Origin: CAYJOG01 sp964371695 [NCBI: uncultured bacterium]
Lineage (GTDB): Bacteria; CAYJOG01
DNA: 5,414 nt
Direction of reading: 5' to 3'
NCBI GenBank assembly: GCA_964371695.1
Contig: CAYJOG010000022.1
Span: 1,976 to 7,389, forward strand
Shown here piece after piece: positions 2,960 through 5,414 of the stretch; position 1 is the first letter of the stretch, and each line of letters begins with the position of its first letter. A program made the translations under genes and the position numbers. The notes under the pieces were generated by a model, which saw nothing but the letters and a program-made list of their open reading frames with translations, had not been told where the DNA came from and did not search any database.

Positions 2960-5414
2960 CATGAACAACACGGCGTCCCGCGCCAGATTCACCGTGCCGG
3001 TAAACCGCAGCTTCTGGGCCGTGCCGCCGGGGCCGGTGAGTCCCTGGGCCAGAATGCGCAGTGTGCCGTGGCCCTGAAACAGGTCTGGAATGTCCAGCGG
3101 CGCGTTCTCGGCGCTCAGGCTGGCCGAGAGAAAAACCAGTCCGGGTTTGGGCCGCAGCAGGGCCCCCAGGCTGGCTTCTCCCGCCACCGTGGCCCGCGCC
3201 CCCTTGCGCTCTACCTCGCCCGACAGCACGATCTGGCCGGGCAGGATGTCCTTGCCGGGGGCGGGGCTGGGGGTGAAGAGGGCGCGGGCGTGGCCGCCTT
3301 CCACCAGTGGCCAGTCGCCGCCGGTGACGCTCACCATGGGCTGGTCAAAATCCACCACCCCCGCCAGCACCGGCTGGGCCGGTGTGCCGGTGATCGTCAC
3401 CTGACCGTGGGCGGGCAGCGACATCGAGAGTTCCGGCGGCAGGGCGCTTACCCACTGGGCGAGATCGGCGTCTTCCAGCGACACGCTGAGAGAAAGCTGG
3501 CCGTGGCGGTCCAGCGGGGCCTCGCCGGTGATGGACAGCTCCCCCCGGCCCCGCTTCAGCCGCAGGGTGTGCAGCGTGGCCCGCTGGCCGGTCACAGACA
3601 CCGACACTTCGCCGGCATCGGCGGTCAAAAGGCCCGCAACGGGGGTGTCCAGGCTGGCCCGCAGGTTTAGCTGGGTGTCTTCATTTTCGCGGGTTTCCAC
3701 CAGCATTTCGCCGCCCACCTCGCCAGAGAGCGGCGCGCTGAGCGAAAGCGCCGTGGCCACCAGCGAGAGGGGCACGTTCTCAAAGGTCCAGCGTAGCGTG
3801 CCAAAAGACTCGCTCAGGGCACCCTCAGCCCGCACCAGCAGCCGTGAGCCAGACAGACTGAACTCCCGCAGGTGCAGGGTGTCGCCCACGCCCTCCAGGG
3901 CCAGTTGAAAAGCCCCCAAAGGCTCGCCCCGCAACCGCAGGTCCGGAGCCTCGACCGAGCCGGTGAGTGTGGCCGGGCTGCCGTTTTGCTGGTAACTCAA
4001 CCGGCCCCCGGCCACGCCTGAAAGCGCCCCCACGCCGGGGGGCAGGGGCGTGGCAGAAAACACCGGCGCGGCGGCCACCACCAGGGCCAGGTCCATGGCC
4101 CGAAGGGTCAGGTCCAGATGGCGCTCACCCGCCGGGTCAAAGGCCCAGAAGCCCCCCAGCTCGGCGCTGCCTTTGCCCTCTCGCAGGGTCAGTCCCTCCA
4201 GCGTCGCGCCCTGTTCGTTCAGGCTCAGGCTGCCCCGCAGGCGGGCGGTGCGGCCGGGGGCGATTTTCAGCCCCGCCACGTCCCGCAGGCTCAGGCGCAG
4301 CAAGGGGTCGTCCAGCGTGCCGGAAATCTCACCCCGGCTTTGCAGAATGCCTCCCAGGCTGGTGGCCGCAATCTGCGGGGCCAGCAGGGTGAGATCGCCC
4401 ACGCTGGCGCTCAACACACCAGCCAGTTCACCCGCGCTGTTCACCGCCAGGGTAAAGACGCCTTCGTTGACGCCTTTGGTGGGGTTTTCCAGCCGGGTTT
4501 CTCCCTGCACCAACGCCGCGCCACGGGCATAGGCCACCCGCCAGCTCACCGAGGCTTCCACCACGTTGGTGGAGGCTTCAAAGGGAGTCCTGGGGAACCA
4601 ACTGGTCTGGCCAATCCAGTTCAGGCTGGCGTTTTCTTCGCCGGGGTTTTCCACCAGGGCCATCGGCCCCTGAAAGGTGGGAGTGCGCAACTGGCCCACC
4701 TGCCCCCACACGCCTTGCGCATGTCCGCTGGCCAACACCTGAGGCTCTTCGATGGGGCCGGAGACCTGCACCTGAAGGGAGCTGATGAGGGGAAAATAGG
4801 CCAGTCCATCAAGGGCGCTGGCGGAGAGAGGCAGGGCGTCATAAGAAGCCGCCGGGGCATGGAACTGGCCTTGAATGGCCCGCTTTTGAGGGTCAACCAA
4901 CAGGTCTCCCTGAAAGAATGTTTCCCGGTGCAGCGCCAGCACCGTGGGCAGACGCCACAGGCCGTCCTCTTGCTGGCCCTGTGCCAGCAGGCGGGTCTGG
5001 CCAAAATCGCCCCAAAAAACCTTGCCCACCATCACGCCCCGCAGGCGGTTTTTCACCCCCACCGCCGCCACCGAAAACACGCCCCCCTTCAACTCGTCGG
5101 GCAGGCTTTTCACAAAACCGGCCTGCACCGCCTGATGGGGGGTCAATCCCCGCCCCACCGTGGCCAGAACGGGGGTCTGGCGGGCCGAAAAAACAGCCAC
5201 GTCAAACCGCCCGCCCTGCTTTGGAACCACCGTGGCGCGAGCGCGGTAAACAGGTTTCTCTTTGGGGGGGAACTGCACTTCCACTGCCCCCCTGGCCATG
5301 GCTGAAACCCCCTGATAATGCACCGCTGCGGGGGCCATGCTCAGACTGGCCCTGGCCCCCCCGACCCGTGAGAAAAAAGCCCCCTGAAAACGCCCCAGAC
5401 GGGGTGGCAAAAGG
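2957..5414 (-). CDS. TamB-like (AsmA/TamB superfamily) translocation and assembly protein, large middle part
   Basis: This long, beta-strand-repetitive protein enters from the right edge and has at least 818 codons in the window. Its composition is typical of TamB: alternating hydrophobic and polar residues, many G-x-[VL]-x-[VL] strands, and repeated short units such as VSGPIEEPQVLASG, ISGTLDDPLLRLSL, ITGTPAQPVLAGVV and FTGTVNLARDAVLF. I see no cysteine, consistent with a periplasmic bridge. TamB spans the periplasm as a lipid-conducting groove, anchored at the inner membrane and working with TamA at the outer membrane in diderm bacteria. The N-terminal anchor is outside the window. The TTG at 5410 is just a leucine codon in an open frame, not the start. 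The frame ends at TAG 2959-2957, short of the conserved C-terminal domain, which lies in the next ORF. The family is diverse, so the gene symbol tamB is not asserted. Confidence 0.85.
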   Translation of the reverse strand, partial: LLPPRLGRFQGAFFSRVGGARASLSMAPAAVHYQGVSAMARGAVEVQFPPKEKPVYRARATVVPKQGGRFDVAVFSARQTPVLATVGRGLTPHQAVQAGFVKSLPDELKGGVFSVAAVGVKNRLRGVMVGKVFWGDFGQTRLLAQGQQEDGLWRLPTVLALHRETFFQGDLLVDPQKRAIQGQFHAPAASYDALPLSASALDGLAYFPLISSLQVQVSGPIEEPQVLASGHAQGVWGQVGQLRTPTFQGPMALVENPGEENASLNWIGQTSWFPRTPFEASTNVVEASVSWRVAYARGAALVQGETRLENPTKGVNEGVFTLAVNSAGELAGVLSASVGDLTLLAPQIAATSLGGILQSRGEISGTLDDPLLRLSLRDVAGLKIAPGRTARLRGSLSLNEQGATLEGLTLREGKGSAELGGFWAFDPAGERHLDLTLRAMDLALVVAAAPVFSATPLPPGVGALSGVAGGRLSYQQNGSPATLTGSVEAPDLRLRGEPLGAFQLALEGVGDTLHLREFSLSGSRLLVRAEGALSESFGTLRWTFENVPLSLVATALSLSAPLSGEVGGEMLVETRENEDTQLNLRASLDTPVAGLLTADAGEVSVSVTGQRATLHTLRLKRGRGELSITGEAPLDRHGQLSLSVSLEDADLAQWVSALPPELSMSLPAHGQVTITGTPAQPVLAGVVDFDQPMVSVTGGDWPLVEGGHARALFTPSPAPGKDILPGQIVLSGEVERKGARATVAGEASLGALLRPKPGLVFLSASLSAENAPLDIPDLFQGHGTLRILAQGLTGPGGTAQKLRFTGTVNLARDAVLFM

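Noticed and set aside
4118-5305. Plus-strand open frame of 395 codons
   Set aside because: It is fully antisense to the TamB-like gene, and its His/Gln/Gly/Ala-rich composition is what reverse-strand reading of GC-rich coding DNA gives. The same applies to the plus-strand frames at 2040-2954 and 2825-3670.
1-5414. CRISPR array, tRNA, rRNA or insertion sequence
   Set aside because: I saw no regularly spaced repeats, no tRNA-like cloverleaf, no rRNA motif, no transposase-like protein and no terminal inverted repeats.

Overview
The window comes from a GC-rich diderm (outer-membrane) bacterium. The outer-membrane inference rests on a large TamB-type protein. Nothing here fixes the phylum. If the first gene is a selenoprotein, the host must also carry selA/selB/selC/selD, none of which are in the window.

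Layout: (1) Positions 1-652, minus strand: the N-terminal part of a B12-binding-domain radical SAM protein that runs off the left edge. Its frame is interrupted by one TGA, exactly where the first cysteine of the radical SAM CxxxCxxC motif belongs, and the motif continues intact behind it. This is the most striking signal in the window and suggests a selenocysteine (UxxxCxxC) radical SAM enzyme. (2) Positions 653-761: a divergent promoter region in which both genes have a TANNNT box six bases before the ATG, the geometry of leaderless promoters. (3) Positions 762-1969, plus strand: an apparent operon of a 72-aa unknown protein, a 100-aa tryptophan-rich unknown protein, and trpF (phosphoribosylanthranilate isomerase). 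The second and third genes overlap at GTGA, directly after an A8 slippery run. A terminator-like hairpin covers the ribosome binding site and start of the second gene. (4) Positions 1970-2135: a convergent intergenic spacer with a terminator-like hairpin and a pair of tandem hairpins whose loops are complementary. (5) Positions 2136-5414, minus strand: most of a TamB/DUF490-family gene entering from the right edge. It is broken by an in-frame TAG and a -1 frame change within about 45 bases, leaving a separate 259-aa C-terminal ORF with its own plausible Shine-Dalgarno site.

Functionally, trpF belongs to tryptophan biosynthesis but stands apart from other trp genes here. The TamB-like gene belongs to envelope biogenesis or lipid transport. 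The radical SAM gene is of unknown substrate. No shared pathway links the three units. The interesting content is in decoding and RNA-level signals: possible UGA recoding, possible slippage between two overlapping genes, and hairpins over start sites and gene ends.
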